A stretch of 64,000 nucleotides of DNA, taken from assembly GCF_025989125.1 (NCBI RefSeq), contig NZ_JAPDNR010000001.1, positions 5,692,087-5,756,086 on the forward strand, in the 5' to 3' direction. A program made the position numbers and the translations under genes. A model generated the notes under the pieces. The model ran no database searches and was not told the origin of the DNA. It saw only the letters and a program-made list of their open reading frames with translations. Every line of letters begins with the position of its first letter. The first letter of the stretch is position 1. This document shows positions 8,893-16,786 of the stretch, one piece after another. This stretch comes from Chitinophaga nivalis. GTDB taxonomy: Bacteria > Bacteroidota > Bacteroidia > Chitinophagales > Chitinophagaceae.

Positions 8893-9126
8893 TCAACAAA
8901 CACCGCGGGGATAAGGAATGGTATCTATGCATCCTAATTCATTGGTACACGTTTGTAGCATGGTAATACATACACTTCCATAAGTTACGCAATCACCTGT
9001 TTTACGTCCCTCGTCCTGCTGTGTGACACCTCCTTGTATCTTTCCCCTATCAGATATATTAAGATTGCAAACGGTTCCTTTAACCAGCAATAATTTCCTG
9101 GTCAGCAGTAAGCTTTTCTTTTTCAT
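8893..9126 (-). CDS. Candidate RiPP precursor (class I lanthipeptide-like, GG leader)
   Basis: A 77-residue peptide that looks like a ribosomal natural-product precursor. Residues 1-33 form a leader: lysine-rich start MKKKSLLLTRKLLLVK, then GTVCNLN, then IQGG ending in a double glycine at 32-33. This resembles the Bacteroidota lanthipeptide leader pattern (K-L-x-L-x-K-x-T-[IV]-x-x-L-N ... GG). The 44-residue core (34-77) has five Cys (46, 53, 60, 66, 77), eight Ser/Thr, and ends in the C-terminal Cys of IPYPRGVC. Cys 46, 53 and 60 are evenly spaced by seven. No LanB, LanC, GG-peptidase transporter or other maturase is visible in the window, so it is an orphan or acts with enzymes elsewhere. 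It stands alone, opposite to both neighbours. Confidence 0.6.
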   Translation of the reverse strand: MKKKSLLLTRKLLLVKGTVCNLNISDRGKIQGGVTQQDEGRKTGDCVTYGSVCITMLQTCTNELGCIDTIPYPRGVC

Positions 9127-9380
9127 TTGATATGATGTTAAGATGAGATAGTAAATCAGACCATGTAGTCATCTACCCCAAAAATGCCTAACCAATGGTA
9201 GCAGATATTTAGTCAACGGTCAGAAAGCAGGGATCATCCTCCATAAAAGCCTTTATCTAACGCCTTCCTGATAAGGCTGCCGCATGCATAGCAGATGCAC
9301 CAGCACTTTTTCCTGTAACATTCACACCTACCCCACTTTTACTTCGCCGGAATTTGTATTAGTTTCGCGAAAAAGTGGCA

Positions 9381-9968
9381 ATGGCAACAACCGGATCTTT
9401 TCTGATCGATACGCTTCAACAGCTGGGCCCTGTCAGCAAAGCTGATAAAGCAATATATCTGCATCGCTTCCAGGTAAAACATTACCGGAAAGGCGATTTT
9501 TTTCTGCAGGAAGGACAAGTCTGCAAATATATGGGACTCGTGGAATCCGGATTACTGCGTTATTACATCAATCAGGATGGTAAGGAAAGAAGTTTTTCTT
9601 TTCTGCATGAAAAAAGATTTCTCTGCAACTATGAAAGCTTTATTACACAGGCTCCCTCTACCAGAATCATACAGGCGCTAGAAGATACAACGGTACATGT
9701 AGCCAACTATGAAGACTTTCAGTACATCTTTGACCATACTCAATCAGGCGATAGAATCGGCCGGTTAGTACTGGGCATGGCCTTTATAAAACTGGAAAAA
9801 GATCTGGCTTCCTTTTATACAGACACCCCGGAACAACGTTACCAACGATTCATAGAAGAATATCCTCAACTGCAGCAACGCATCTCCCAATACCATATCG
9901 CTTCCTTTGTAGGCGTAAAACCGCCTTCCCTCAGCCGCATCCGCAAAAGAATTTTTGAAAGCAGGTAA
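9381..9968 (+). CDS. Crp/Fnr-family transcriptional regulator
   Basis: A 195-residue regulator with a cyclic-nucleotide-binding-like beta-roll (about 25-115: HYRKGDFFLQEGQVCKYMGLVESGLLRYY) and a C-terminal winged helix (about 140-195: PEQRYQRFIEEYPQL, then ISQYHIASFVGVKPPSLSRIRKRI). The helix-turn-helix IASFVGVKPPSLSRIRK matches the short Bacteroidota Crp-like regulators that often respond to environmental stress rather than cAMP. The start is set at the ATG at 9381; a GTG at 9375 would add two residues. A box TAGTTTCG (9360-9367) just upstream differs from the TAnnTTTG consensus at one base. Two small membrane-protein genes follow in the same direction. Confidence 0.9.
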   Translation: MATTGSFLIDTLQQLGPVSKADKAIYLHRFQVKHYRKGDFFLQEGQVCKYMGLVESGLLRYYINQDGKERSFSFLHEKRFLCNYESFITQAPSTRIIQALEDTTVHVANYEDFQYIFDHTQSGDRIGRLVLGMAFIKLEKDLASFYTDTPEQRYQRFIEEYPQLQQRISQYHIASFVGVKPPSLSRIRKRIFESR

Positions 9969-10035
9969 TTTCTTCACCCAGGTGAATGAAATTGTTATTT
10001 TTCCGATAGACCTTTACTGCTGTAAAACGGCACAC

Positions 10036-10449
10036 ATGATAGCACAGTACCTATGGCAAGCAGGTTCATTGATGATCGCCCTGATGGGGCTCCTCCATCT
10101 CCGGGGCACGCTTTTTTCGAAGGCCATGCATCCACGCGATGAGCAATTAATAGCCGACATGCAGGCGACTCCCCTTATTTTAACAGATAAATTAACGATG
10201 TGGCCTTCCTGGATTGGTTTTAATGCTACCCACAGCAGTGGCGCCATCTTTTTAGGCATGATCAATTGTTATATCGGCTACAAATACTTTGGCCTGTTAC
10301 AGTCAGATCCTTTCTTTGCGGTATTGACCCTGCTTATCATCGGCTTTTATGCTTGGGTAGCCGGCAAATACTGGTTCAAAACCGTTTTTCTATTGCTGGC
10401 CGCAGCATGGCTTTGTTTTATAGTGGCGGCCATTTTAATGTACATGTAG
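10036..10449 (+). CDS. Small four-helix membrane protein (LIC_13387-like)
   Basis: A 137-residue integral membrane protein with four hydrophobic segments: IAQYLWQAGSLMIALMGLLH (2-21), the segment around SGAIFLGMINCYIGY, FAVLTLLIIGFYAWVAG, and FLLLAAAWLCFIVAAILMYM at the C-terminus. Conserved-looking polar patches are PLILTDKLTMWPSWIGFNATHSSG between helices 1 and 2. This arrangement resembles a family of uncharacterised bacterial membrane proteins; no function is known to me. The start is placed at 10036 because the longer frame from 9955 would overlap the Crp gene and its first 27 residues look like translated leader. It lies between the Crp-like regulator and the COQ4-like gene, 13 bp from the latter, probably in one transcript. 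Confidence 0.7.
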   Translation: MIAQYLWQAGSLMIALMGLLHLRGTLFSKAMHPRDEQLIADMQATPLILTDKLTMWPSWIGFNATHSSGAIFLGMINCYIGYKYFGLLQSDPFFAVLTLLIIGFYAWVAGKYWFKTVFLLLAAAWLCFIVAAILMYM

Positions 10450-10462
10450 TAAGTAATAAAGT

Positions 10463-11023
10463 ATGAACGCCATGTTACCATCTCCCACCGTAAAAGAGGC
10501 CCTCCAGGACTTCTACCAGCAACACCAGTATGGCGAAGAAGGGGGCACCTATGAAAAATTTGCCTGGATAAAATTTGGATTTTTCTCTATTCCAATGATC
10601 AATACCGCAGGCAGGCGTAAACATGTTTATTTACATGACATCCACCATATTGTTACCGGTTATGATACCAGCTGGAAAGGAGAAAGCAGCATCTCCGCCT
10701 GGGAAATAGCGGCCGGCGGCTGGGGGAACGTGTATGTCATCTGGATCATGGCACTTTGGGCGATGGGACTGGGCGTATTGTTTTATCCTAAAAGTACGTT
10801 GCAGTCTTTCCGGCGAGGACTCACCATGCACAATGCCCTCACCTGCGGATTATCTAAACAGGATATGTACCAATTGTCTGTACCGGCATTACGCAATGTA
10901 TTAAGCAATCAACCCAGGCGCCATCGCAGCATTTTATGTTGGATGATGATCAGTTTGGTTGTTTTTATCACGCCTTTCATCGTGGGTATCTTATTTATTG
11001 GGCTGCTGGTGTACTTGTTATAA
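10463..11023 (+). CDS. COQ4-like membrane-associated protein with HDxxH-x11-E motif
   Basis: A 186-residue protein carrying H58-D59-I-H-H62, then eleven residues (IVTGYDTSWKG), then E74. This is the HDxxH-x11-E metal-binding signature of the COQ4 family, which acts in ubiquinone biosynthesis. The surrounding sequence (HVYLHDIHHIVTGYDTSWKG, then SSISAWEIAAGGWGNVYVIW) fits that family. Unlike soluble COQ4, it has hydrophobic segments around residues 90-112 and 160-186 that could anchor it in the membrane. Bacteroidota use menaquinone, so a role in classical ubiquinone synthesis is unlikely; a related quinone- or lipid-linked reaction is possible. It follows the LIC_13387-like gene by 13 bp. Confidence 0.62.
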   Translation: MNAMLPSPTVKEALQDFYQQHQYGEEGGTYEKFAWIKFGFFSIPMINTAGRRKHVYLHDIHHIVTGYDTSWKGESSISAWEIAAGGWGNVYVIWIMALWAMGLGVLFYPKSTLQSFRRGLTMHNALTCGLSKQDMYQLSVPALRNVLSNQPRRHRSILCWMMISLVVFITPFIVGILFIGLLVYLL

Positions 11024-11051
11024 TGACCATTAAGCGCCTGATACTACACTG

Positions 11052-13745
11052 TTATTTCCTAAACCGCTGAAAGTTATAGGTAAAGGAAAGCATCACATAC
11101 CGTTGCCGGGTATTGGTATTCAAACGCTGAATCCTGTTATTGTCCACGGAGATGAACATATTGGTATTTTGATTCAGCAGATCAAAAACACGCAACTTCA
11201 GCTCTCCCGACTTATCCTTAAACAATTGTCTGGTTACAGCAGGAGACACCATCGGTATCCAGTGCTGCCCACCTGTCTGCACGCTGCTATTATAGGCCAC
11301 ATTAAAATCTGACAACAACTGCCAGCTTTTTCCCAGCGTATACCTCACATTACCGGAAACATTGCCCGTAAAATAGCGAATGGTTGCGGTAGATGCCGGC
11401 GTGTAAGTCAGCATATGATAGCTGGCATTGCCACTCAGTGTCAGGGACAACGCACGCGAAATGTTCGTTTGCAGGCTCACCATTGCCTGCAGGGCTATAT
11501 TGCGGGTGTACACATCCTGCTCATTAAGGATCGTCTTATTTTGGACATAATCGATACCTGCAGTAAATTGGAGGGTTGATTTTAACCTGCTGACAGGAAA
11601 TGCATAATTGACATTACCCACTATACTATATGCGCCATTCACATTAACAGGCATCATGATTTGCACACCATTGGGCAATTGTGTAACGGCATATTGTATG
11701 TCGTTTCTATTCATGCTGGCTCCCAGCGTGGCACTATACATTTTTTGCTTGATGGCATCCGTATGCTGATAAGAGAGTGAAAAGCTGTGCACCTGCACTT
11801 GTTTCAGATCAGGGTTTCCCTTCATAATACGTAGGGAATCTACCGTAGCAATAGTGGGTTGCAATTGCTCCAATGCCGGCTGCCGCGGTACCACATCATA
11901 ATTGAATTGCAGGTTGGTTATCTCCGAAAAATTATACTGAAAGCTTACCCGGGGTATAACACTCAGATAATTCTTTCGTATATCCGTATGGGTAAGCAGG
12001 TTATTATTGACCAGTTGCCGGGATTGCCAGCCAGCACGGATATGCAGCATATATTTATCCTGGGTTAACTGATAGCTGATACTCCCCTCGTGGTCCTGTA
12101 CCTGGTTTTTAAAGCGGTTGCTTTGGGTACTGTCCCGGATCAGGTATTGCTGCCATTTTTCATCATACCCGCAGACGTCTGTAGCATTTTTACCTGTTTC
12201 ATATTTGTAGCTGTACTGCATCAGCAGGGATTGTTTTTCTCCGATACGCGCTGAATAGGTGATATCCGTTTTCACCTGTGCCCGTGTGGCCGCTATCTGC
12301 CGGCGCTGGTGCAGGGTATCCGTATGGGCAGCAGGCTGCCAATACTGATTAAGTGAATAGTTGTCTGCTGTTGTATTATTTTTATTGTAAAACATATCCA
12401 TGGCAACAGATAAAGCCCGACGTCCGTTCTTGCCTTTATGCACAAACATCGCCTTGATGGCAGCATTGCTGGTATTGCTTTTCCCGTTGGTATGATAGGT
12501 AGCTGTATACATCGTATCTCCCGGCATTGTTTTGCCGCCAGTCAGTGCGCTTTGCTGTGCAGCAAAATTTTCGTTTTGTGCATAGTTGATATAAGGGCGG
12601 ATGGTTAACCGGTTATTGGCATCGAACAGTGTTTCCATATTAAATCGGATGACATGCCTGCTGTTATCTGACAAGCCTTTGCTGCGCTGCTCCTGATACG
12701 TCGCCGCCTCCTGTGGAAATATGTACTGTGTGGCGGATTGCTGCTCCTGCAGCATCTGCTCGTTTGTATAGGTATAACCACCATTGATAGCTGTATGTGG
12801 CCCCCATTTATCCCGATAATGCACTCCGCCACTCCGGTTAGTGGTAATGCCATTATCCGTACTGGCCGGATCCTGCGCCATTGCTGTAAAAACGGGGTCA
12901 TTGGTGTTCGTGCCTTGTCCGACAAAAGACAATTGCCGGTTGTTTTTAAAGTGGTTCAGTTGCACCCCGACACCATAAGTATCTGCACTGCCGCCAGCCA
13001 CACCGGCTTGTCCGAAAGTGCCGTTACGCCGGTTACGCTTAATCGTCAGGTTTAAGGTTTTTGTTTTTTGTCCATCGGGTATGCCCGTAAACTGACTGAC
13101 CTCACTGGCAGCATCATATACCGCTACTTTATGGATCATTTCAGCGGGGAGTACCTGTAGTACTGCATTCGGACTGTTCTCAAAGAATGGCTGGCCATCT
13201 ACCAGTATTTGTTGAATATCCTGCCCGTTGGCTTGTATCTTTCCGTTGGGCAACACCTGAATACCTGGCAGCAACCGCAGTAAGGCGGCTACCTTCTCAT
13301 GAGGACCTGTTTTAAAACTGCCTGCATGATATTCAATAGTATCTTTTCTAATCACAATCGGTGGCGATGTGATAGTGACAGAATCCAGTTCTTTGATCTG
13401 TACCGCCATAAACAGGATGCCCGCATCAAATAGTAGCTGGTCTTTGGTAAGCACAATTTCCCTGGTATACTTTTGATATCCCTGAAAGCGGACTTCCAGC
13501 AAAAAGATACCCATGGGGAGATCTTTCAGGGAGAACTCCCCGTTGTTTCCGGCTACGGTCATAGCACGGTAAGAGGTATCCGCTGCATGGAAAAGAAAGA
13601 TAGAAGCGTTCTGTAAATTTTGATGGTTAACGCTATCGGCTAAACGACCTGTTACCATTCCTTGCTGTGCATAGGTCAGGAAGGAAACAGCCAGCAGCAA
13701 CAGGAGCAATGCATACTTTTTTTTGCGACGCGTTAGCATGGTCAT
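11052..13745 (-). CDS. Outer-membrane beta-barrel (TonB-receptor-like) protein
   Basis: An 897-residue outer-membrane protein. It has a basic start and hydrophobic signal (about 1-26, ending LTYAQQ), a carboxypeptidase-regulatory-like domain (about 30-110, GMVTGRLADSVNHQNLQNAS), a plug-like region (AALLRLLPGIQVLPNGKIQA, then ILVDGQPFF and DAASEVSQFTGIPDG), and a long barrel ending MLSFTYNFQRFRK. The plug and barrel are typical of the large Bacteroidota group of unpaired receptors, which lack a SusD partner. The ligand is unknown. The start codon lies 17 bp beyond a strong terminator of the upstream paralogue pair, so it probably has its own weak promoter or depends on read-through. Confidence 0.88.
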   Translation of the reverse strand: MTMLTRRKKKYALLLLLLAVSFLTYAQQGMVTGRLADSVNHQNLQNASIFLFHAADTSYRAMTVAGNNGEFSLKDLPMGIFLLEVRFQGYQKYTREIVLTKDQLLFDAGILFMAVQIKELDSVTITSPPIVIRKDTIEYHAGSFKTGPHEKVAALLRLLPGIQVLPNGKIQANGQDIQQILVDGQPFFENSPNAVLQVLPAEMIHKVAVYDAASEVSQFTGIPDGQKTKTLNLTIKRNRRNGTFGQAGVAGGSADTYGVGVQLNHFKNNRQLSFVGQGTNTNDPVFTAMAQDPASTDNGITTNRSGGVHYRDKWGPHTAINGGYTYTNEQMLQEQQSATQYIFPQEAATYQEQRSKGLSDNSRHVIRFNMETLFDANNRLTIRPYINYAQNENFAAQQSALTGGKTMPGDTMYTATYHTNGKSNTSNAAIKAMFVHKGKNGRRALSVAMDMFYNKNNTTADNYSLNQYWQPAAHTDTLHQRRQIAATRAQVKTDITYSARIGEKQSLLMQYSYKYETGKNATDVCGYDEKWQQYLIRDSTQSNRFKNQVQDHEGSISYQLTQDKYMLHIRAGWQSRQLVNNNLLTHTDIRKNYLSVIPRVSFQYNFSEITNLQFNYDVVPRQPALEQLQPTIATVDSLRIMKGNPDLKQVQVHSFSLSYQHTDAIKQKMYSATLGASMNRNDIQYAVTQLPNGVQIMMPVNVNGAYSIVGNVNYAFPVSRLKSTLQFTAGIDYVQNKTILNEQDVYTRNIALQAMVSLQTNISRALSLTLSGNASYHMLTYTPASTATIRYFTGNVSGNVRYTLGKSWQLLSDFNVAYNSSVQTGGQHWIPMVSPAVTRQLFKDKSGELKLRVFDLLNQNTNMFISVDNNRIQRLNTNTRQRYVMLSFTYNFQRFRK

Positions 13746-13757
13746 TCATCTGAAATG

Positions 13758-13801
13758 ATGAAAAAGGAAGAAATGAGTAACGAGGCTGATTTCTTCCTTT
13801 T
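13758..13801 (-). terminator. Terminator of the tandem paralogue pair
   Basis: AAAAGGAAGAAAT (13762-13774) pairs with ATTTCTTCCTTTT (13789-13801), 13 perfect base pairs with a 14-nt loop. On the minus strand the second arm ends in a run of T. It sits between the 163-residue gene at 13822 and the start of the receptor gene at 13745. Confidence 0.75.
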
Positions 13802-13821
13802 CCATGTATACCTATCTAAGG

Positions 13822-14313
13822 TTACTGGCAATCCTTACTTCCATACAATTCATACGTATATTGCCCGCAACCACGGGTAAAATAGTCTCCACTGCCTCCT
13901 CTAACCGTGGAATAAGCCAGTCCTTTACACCCATCAACTGAACCAAATACCGGTTGCCCGTTAGGATCTGTAAGCTTATGAGAGGCCCAGGTTATTGGCG
14001 TGGCTACTCTCCAATCCACAGAAAAAAAGGTAGTACGATTGTCTATGGTACAATCATGCGGAATTTCCGGTGTATACTGTACACCCCAGGAGGGCACACT
14101 ATAAGTCCAACGATATAATGTAGGCGCATTAGGTACGCCGCTTTCTTTGACAACGATGGTTACAATTACCTGTTGCAGGGTATAATTGACAAAAACAATC
14201 TGACTGGTCCCCGGCGGAGGAGGTACCCGTTTGTTTTCAACAAAACTGCTGCTACCGATAAAAACAGTGGCAAGTAACAATAGTAGCACTGTTTTCTTTA
14301 AAAGATATTTCAT
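13822..14313 (-). CDS. Secreted four-cysteine protein of unknown function, copy 1
   Basis: A 163-residue exported protein. The start at 14313 gives a clean signal peptide (MKYLLKKTVLLLLLATVFIG followed by SSSF). The mature part begins with a proline-rich stretch (KRVPPPPGTSQ) and has four cysteines in the motifs IPHDCT, VDGCKGL, RGCGQYTYELYG and KDCQ at the C-terminus, likely forming two disulfides. Repeated hydrophobic strands (IVFVNYTLQQVIVTIVV) suggest a beta-rich fold. The next gene upstream encodes a paralogue of exactly the same length. I do not recognise the family. It is read toward the receptor gene at 11052, from which a terminator separates it. Confidence 0.75.
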   Translation of the reverse strand: MKYLLKKTVLLLLLATVFIGSSSFVENKRVPPPPGTSQIVFVNYTLQQVIVTIVVKESGVPNAPTLYRWTYSVPSWGVQYTPEIPHDCTIDNRTTFFSVDWRVATPITWASHKLTDPNGQPVFGSVDGCKGLAYSTVRGGSGDYFTRGCGQYTYELYGSKDCQ

Positions 14314-14358
14314 AAGTCTGATGATTTTGGTGAAGGAATGATTACATACAGGAATTTT
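14314..14358 (-). repeat. Conserved leader in front of copy 1
   Basis: The roughly 45 bp upstream of the start codon at 14313 are nearly the same as those upstream of the paralogue start at 14914. Both contain GATGATTTTGGTGAAGGAA and ACAGGAATT on the plus strand at matching distances. The leader was duplicated along with the gene, and its conservation may reflect a shared translation or regulatory signal. Confidence 0.6.
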
Positions 14359-14422
14359 TTTCACGCTGACAGACCGGTTTATTTTACCGGTGTATCAGGA
14401 TAAATAATGGTATCTATGACAT

Positions 14423-14914
14423 TTACAGACAACCACTACTCCCATACAGTTCATAGGTATATTGCCCGCAACCATAGCCAAAAGGATTTCCGGTGCCACC
14501 TTTGGTGGCAGAAGAACCCAATCCTTTACATCCATCCGGCGAACCGAATATCGGTTGTCCATTAGGGTCCGTAAATCTGTGAGAACCATTATTCAATGGT
14601 GTAGCGACTCTCCATTGTATATACAGATAGGGACTCCAGACACCTATTGTGCAATCATGGGGAATGGCCGGCGTATACTGTACGCCCCACGCCGGCACAC
14701 TATATGTCCAGCGATAAAGCGTAGCAGCCGCTGTTCCACCCCCATCCTTTATGATAATATCTACTATTACCTGCTGCAGGGTGTAGTTGATAAAGGCGAT
14801 CTGACTGTTACCCGGCGGAGGCGCTTTCGGTTCATGTTTTACGAAACTGCTGCTCCCGATAAAAACAGCGATAAGCAGCAGCAACGCTACCATTTTCTTT
14901 AGTTGACATTTCAT
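14423..14914 (-). CDS. Secreted four-cysteine protein of unknown function, copy 2
   Basis: This is the paralogue of the downstream gene, with the same 163-residue length and gap-free layout. Signal peptide MKCQLKKMVALLLLIAVFIG followed by SSSF; mature start KAPPPGNSQ; then the shared blocks NYTLQQVIV, LYRWTYSVPAWGVQYTPAIP, HDCTI, WRVATPL, TDPNGQPIFGSPDGCKGLG and YGCGQYTYELYGSSGC. All four cysteines of the mature part are kept. The two copies differ most in the central strand (GVWSPYLYIQ against DNRTTFFSVD), which might be the variable, ligand-facing part. The 109-bp gap to copy 1 and the shared leader point to a tandem duplication. Function unknown. Confidence 0.75.
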   Translation of the reverse strand: MKCQLKKMVALLLLIAVFIGSSSFVKHEPKAPPPGNSQIAFINYTLQQVIVDIIIKDGGGTAAATLYRWTYSVPAWGVQYTPAIPHDCTIGVWSPYLYIQWRVATPLNNGSHRFTDPNGQPIFGSPDGCKGLGSSATKGGTGNPFGYGCGQYTYELYGSSGCL

Positions 14915-14960
14915 AAGTTTGATGATTTTGGTGAAGGAAATATTAAGTACAGGAATTGTT
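14915..14960 (-). repeat. Conserved leader in front of copy 2
   Basis: Counterpart of the conserved stretch at 14314-14358, almost the same over the first 26 bp next to the start codon and again at ACAGGAATT further upstream. Confidence 0.6.
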
Positions 14961-15389
14961 TTTCGATGGCACAGGTACATTCAGGATAAACATCAGCGCA
15001 TAAAATCATCACATTTTTAAACCGGGGAATAGCAGCTATGTACTGATTGGAAAACGAAGGGATCTACAAAAAAACAACAGTCGGCACAACAGGAATTTTT
15101 ATCATTTTACGATCGTTTACCTGAGATGATCAGCTTAAAAATAAGGCAGGTATTTCGCACCGGGTAGCTGTACTAGGTAGATGTCTGCTTTTGTTCTGTA
15201 GAAAGGAACTTTTTATAGATGGGCACCTGGCGCCTGCTTGCTGTAACACGATCACTTTCACCATCCCGGGTAATTTTCTTTGCAATAATTAACCATCTGT
15301 CTGCCCATTTTAACCACCTGACTGATTATCTGCTTTTGTGGAGTACTTTTAAACCCAAAGTATCCCATAACTATTTTAAAATCACCCGT
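14961..15389. other. Intergenic region, 429 bp
   Basis: No gene is supported. Its only clear structure is the pair of 15-bp direct repeats at 15289-15324 inside the 38-bp element shared with the POT transporter promoter region. The remainder (14961-15270) shows nothing recognisable. Confidence 0.6.
15279..15324 (+). promoter_or_regulatory. Shared 38-bp element with 21-bp-spaced direct repeats, M24 peptidase upstream region
   Basis: The block 15279-15316 starts TTTGCAATAATTAAC and ends CATTTTAACCA. It is 32/38 identical to 19908-19945 in front of the POT transporter gene, and all six differences are transitions. Inside it TTAACCATCTGTCTG (15289-15303) is repeated as TTAACCACCTGACTG (15310-15324), a period of 21 bp or two DNA turns. 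The element ends 73 bp before the start codon at 15390. Paired direct repeats at this spacing are typical of AraC-type binding sites; the protein that binds is not known. Confidence 0.6.
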
Positions 15390-16772
15390 ATGTTTTCAGC
15401 AAAAACTTACATCGACAGGAGAAGTGGCTTACAAGCAGCCATCGGAAGCGGCATCATTTTATTGCCCGGCAACGACGATACCGGTATGAACTACAAAGAC
15501 AATATCTATCCGTTCCGGCAGGATAGCAGCTTTTTATATTATGCAGGTATCGACAGACCAGGGCTGACTTTTATTATTGATGCAGATAACAACCGGGAGA
15601 TTTTATTTGGAGACGAAAGTACCGTCGAAGATATCGTGTGGACAGGATCAGTAGATTCGCTGGTATCGCAGGCTGCCAGGGCCGGTATTGCAGACGTACG
15701 GCCTTTATCCCAGCTACCCGGTTTTCTGGCAGGCAACAAACAAACCATTCATTTTCTGTCACCCTACAGAGCAGATATTACCCTTAAACTGAGCAGCTGG
15801 CTGGATATACCTGCCGCCCAGATTCCGGAGCGTGTGTCGGTGAAGCTGATAAAAGCCATCGTTGCCCAACGTTCCTATAAAACCACAGAAGAAATACAAC
15901 AGATAGAAATAGCTGTCAATACCACCATCGACATGCAGCTGAAAGCTATGCAGCTGGCAGCTGCCGGCGTTACAGAAACGGAGATATCCGGTCAGTTACA
16001 TGCCGTAGCGATTGCCGCCGGCGGCCATATTTCTTTTCCGGTGATTCTTACTACCAACGGTCAGTTTCTCCATAACCACCCGCACCACACCCCACTGCAA
16101 CAAGGACAGCTGGTGTTATGCGACTGCGGTGCAGAAAATGCAATGCGCTATTGCGGCGACCTTACCCGCACCCATCCGGTCGATAAAAAATTCACGACCG
16201 CCCAGCGGGACATCTACGACATTGTATACCAGTCCTACCAGGCAGCAGCAGATGCGATCCGGCCAGGCATACGTTTTAAAGATATTCACCTGCTGGCCTG
16301 TGAGCAGATAGCAGCCGGACTGACTGCACTAGGGTTGATGAAAGGCGACCCACGGGAAGCCGTAGCCGCCGGCGCGCACGCACTGTTCTTTCCTTGTGGC
16401 GTAGGGCATATGCTGGGACTGGATATACATGATATGGAGAATCTGGGAGAAGCCTATGTAGGTTATACAGATACCCTGCAGAAAAGTACCGCATTCGGAT
16501 TAAAATCTCTCCGCCTGGGCCGGGAGCTGGAAGCAGGATTTGTGTTGACCGTTGAACCGGGCATCTATTTCAACCCCTTACTGACAGATGCCTGGCAGGC
16601 AGCTGGTAAACATACCTCCTTTATCAACTATGAAAAATTAGCCGCTTACCGTAACTTCGGGGGAATACGACTGGAAGACAATTTCCTGGTAACCGCGGAG
16701 GGCAGCCATTTATTGGGTCGTCCTTTTGCCCGCACCGCTACTGAAATTGAAAACCTGATCGCTTCTTTATAA
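15390..16772 (+). CDS. M24-family aminopeptidase (Xaa-Pro aminopeptidase type)
   Basis: A 460-residue dinuclear metallopeptidase that removes N-terminal residues preceding proline. An N-terminal creatinase-like domain (about 1-160, PFRQDSSFLYYAGIDRPGLT) is followed by a pita-bread catalytic domain. All five metal ligands are visible: D245 (LVLCDCGAEN), D257 (YCGDLTRTHP), H340 (GVGHMLGLDIHD), E389 (LTVEPGIYF) and E429 (GIRLEDNF). The start at 15390 is chosen because it begins the conserved MFSAKTYIDRR; the 57 residues of the longer frame from 15219 look non-coding and would swallow the regulatory element. No signal peptide, so cytoplasmic. It is followed after 14 bp by the DUF885 gene, forming a peptide-degradation operon. 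Confidence 0.92.
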   Translation: MFSAKTYIDRRSGLQAAIGSGIILLPGNDDTGMNYKDNIYPFRQDSSFLYYAGIDRPGLTFIIDADNNREILFGDESTVEDIVWTGSVDSLVSQAARAGIADVRPLSQLPGFLAGNKQTIHFLSPYRADITLKLSSWLDIPAAQIPERVSVKLIKAIVAQRSYKTTEEIQQIEIAVNTTIDMQLKAMQLAAAGVTETEISGQLHAVAIAAGGHISFPVILTTNGQFLHNHPHHTPLQQGQLVLCDCGAENAMRYCGDLTRTHPVDKKFTTAQRDIYDIVYQSYQAAADAIRPGIRFKDIHLLACEQIAAGLTALGLMKGDPREAVAAGAHALFFPCGVGHMLGLDIHDMENLGEAYVGYTDTLQKSTAFGLKSLRLGRELEAGFVLTVEPGIYFNPLLTDAWQAAGKHTSFINYEKLAAYRNFGGIRLEDNFLVTAEGSHLLGRPFARTATEIENLIASL

Positions 16773-16786
16773 ATCTCCTGTTATAC

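Noticed and set aside
15219..15389. 57-residue N-terminal extension of the M24 peptidase
   Set aside because: It covers the conserved 38-bp regulatory element and has no family similarity; the domain begins at the ATG at 15390.
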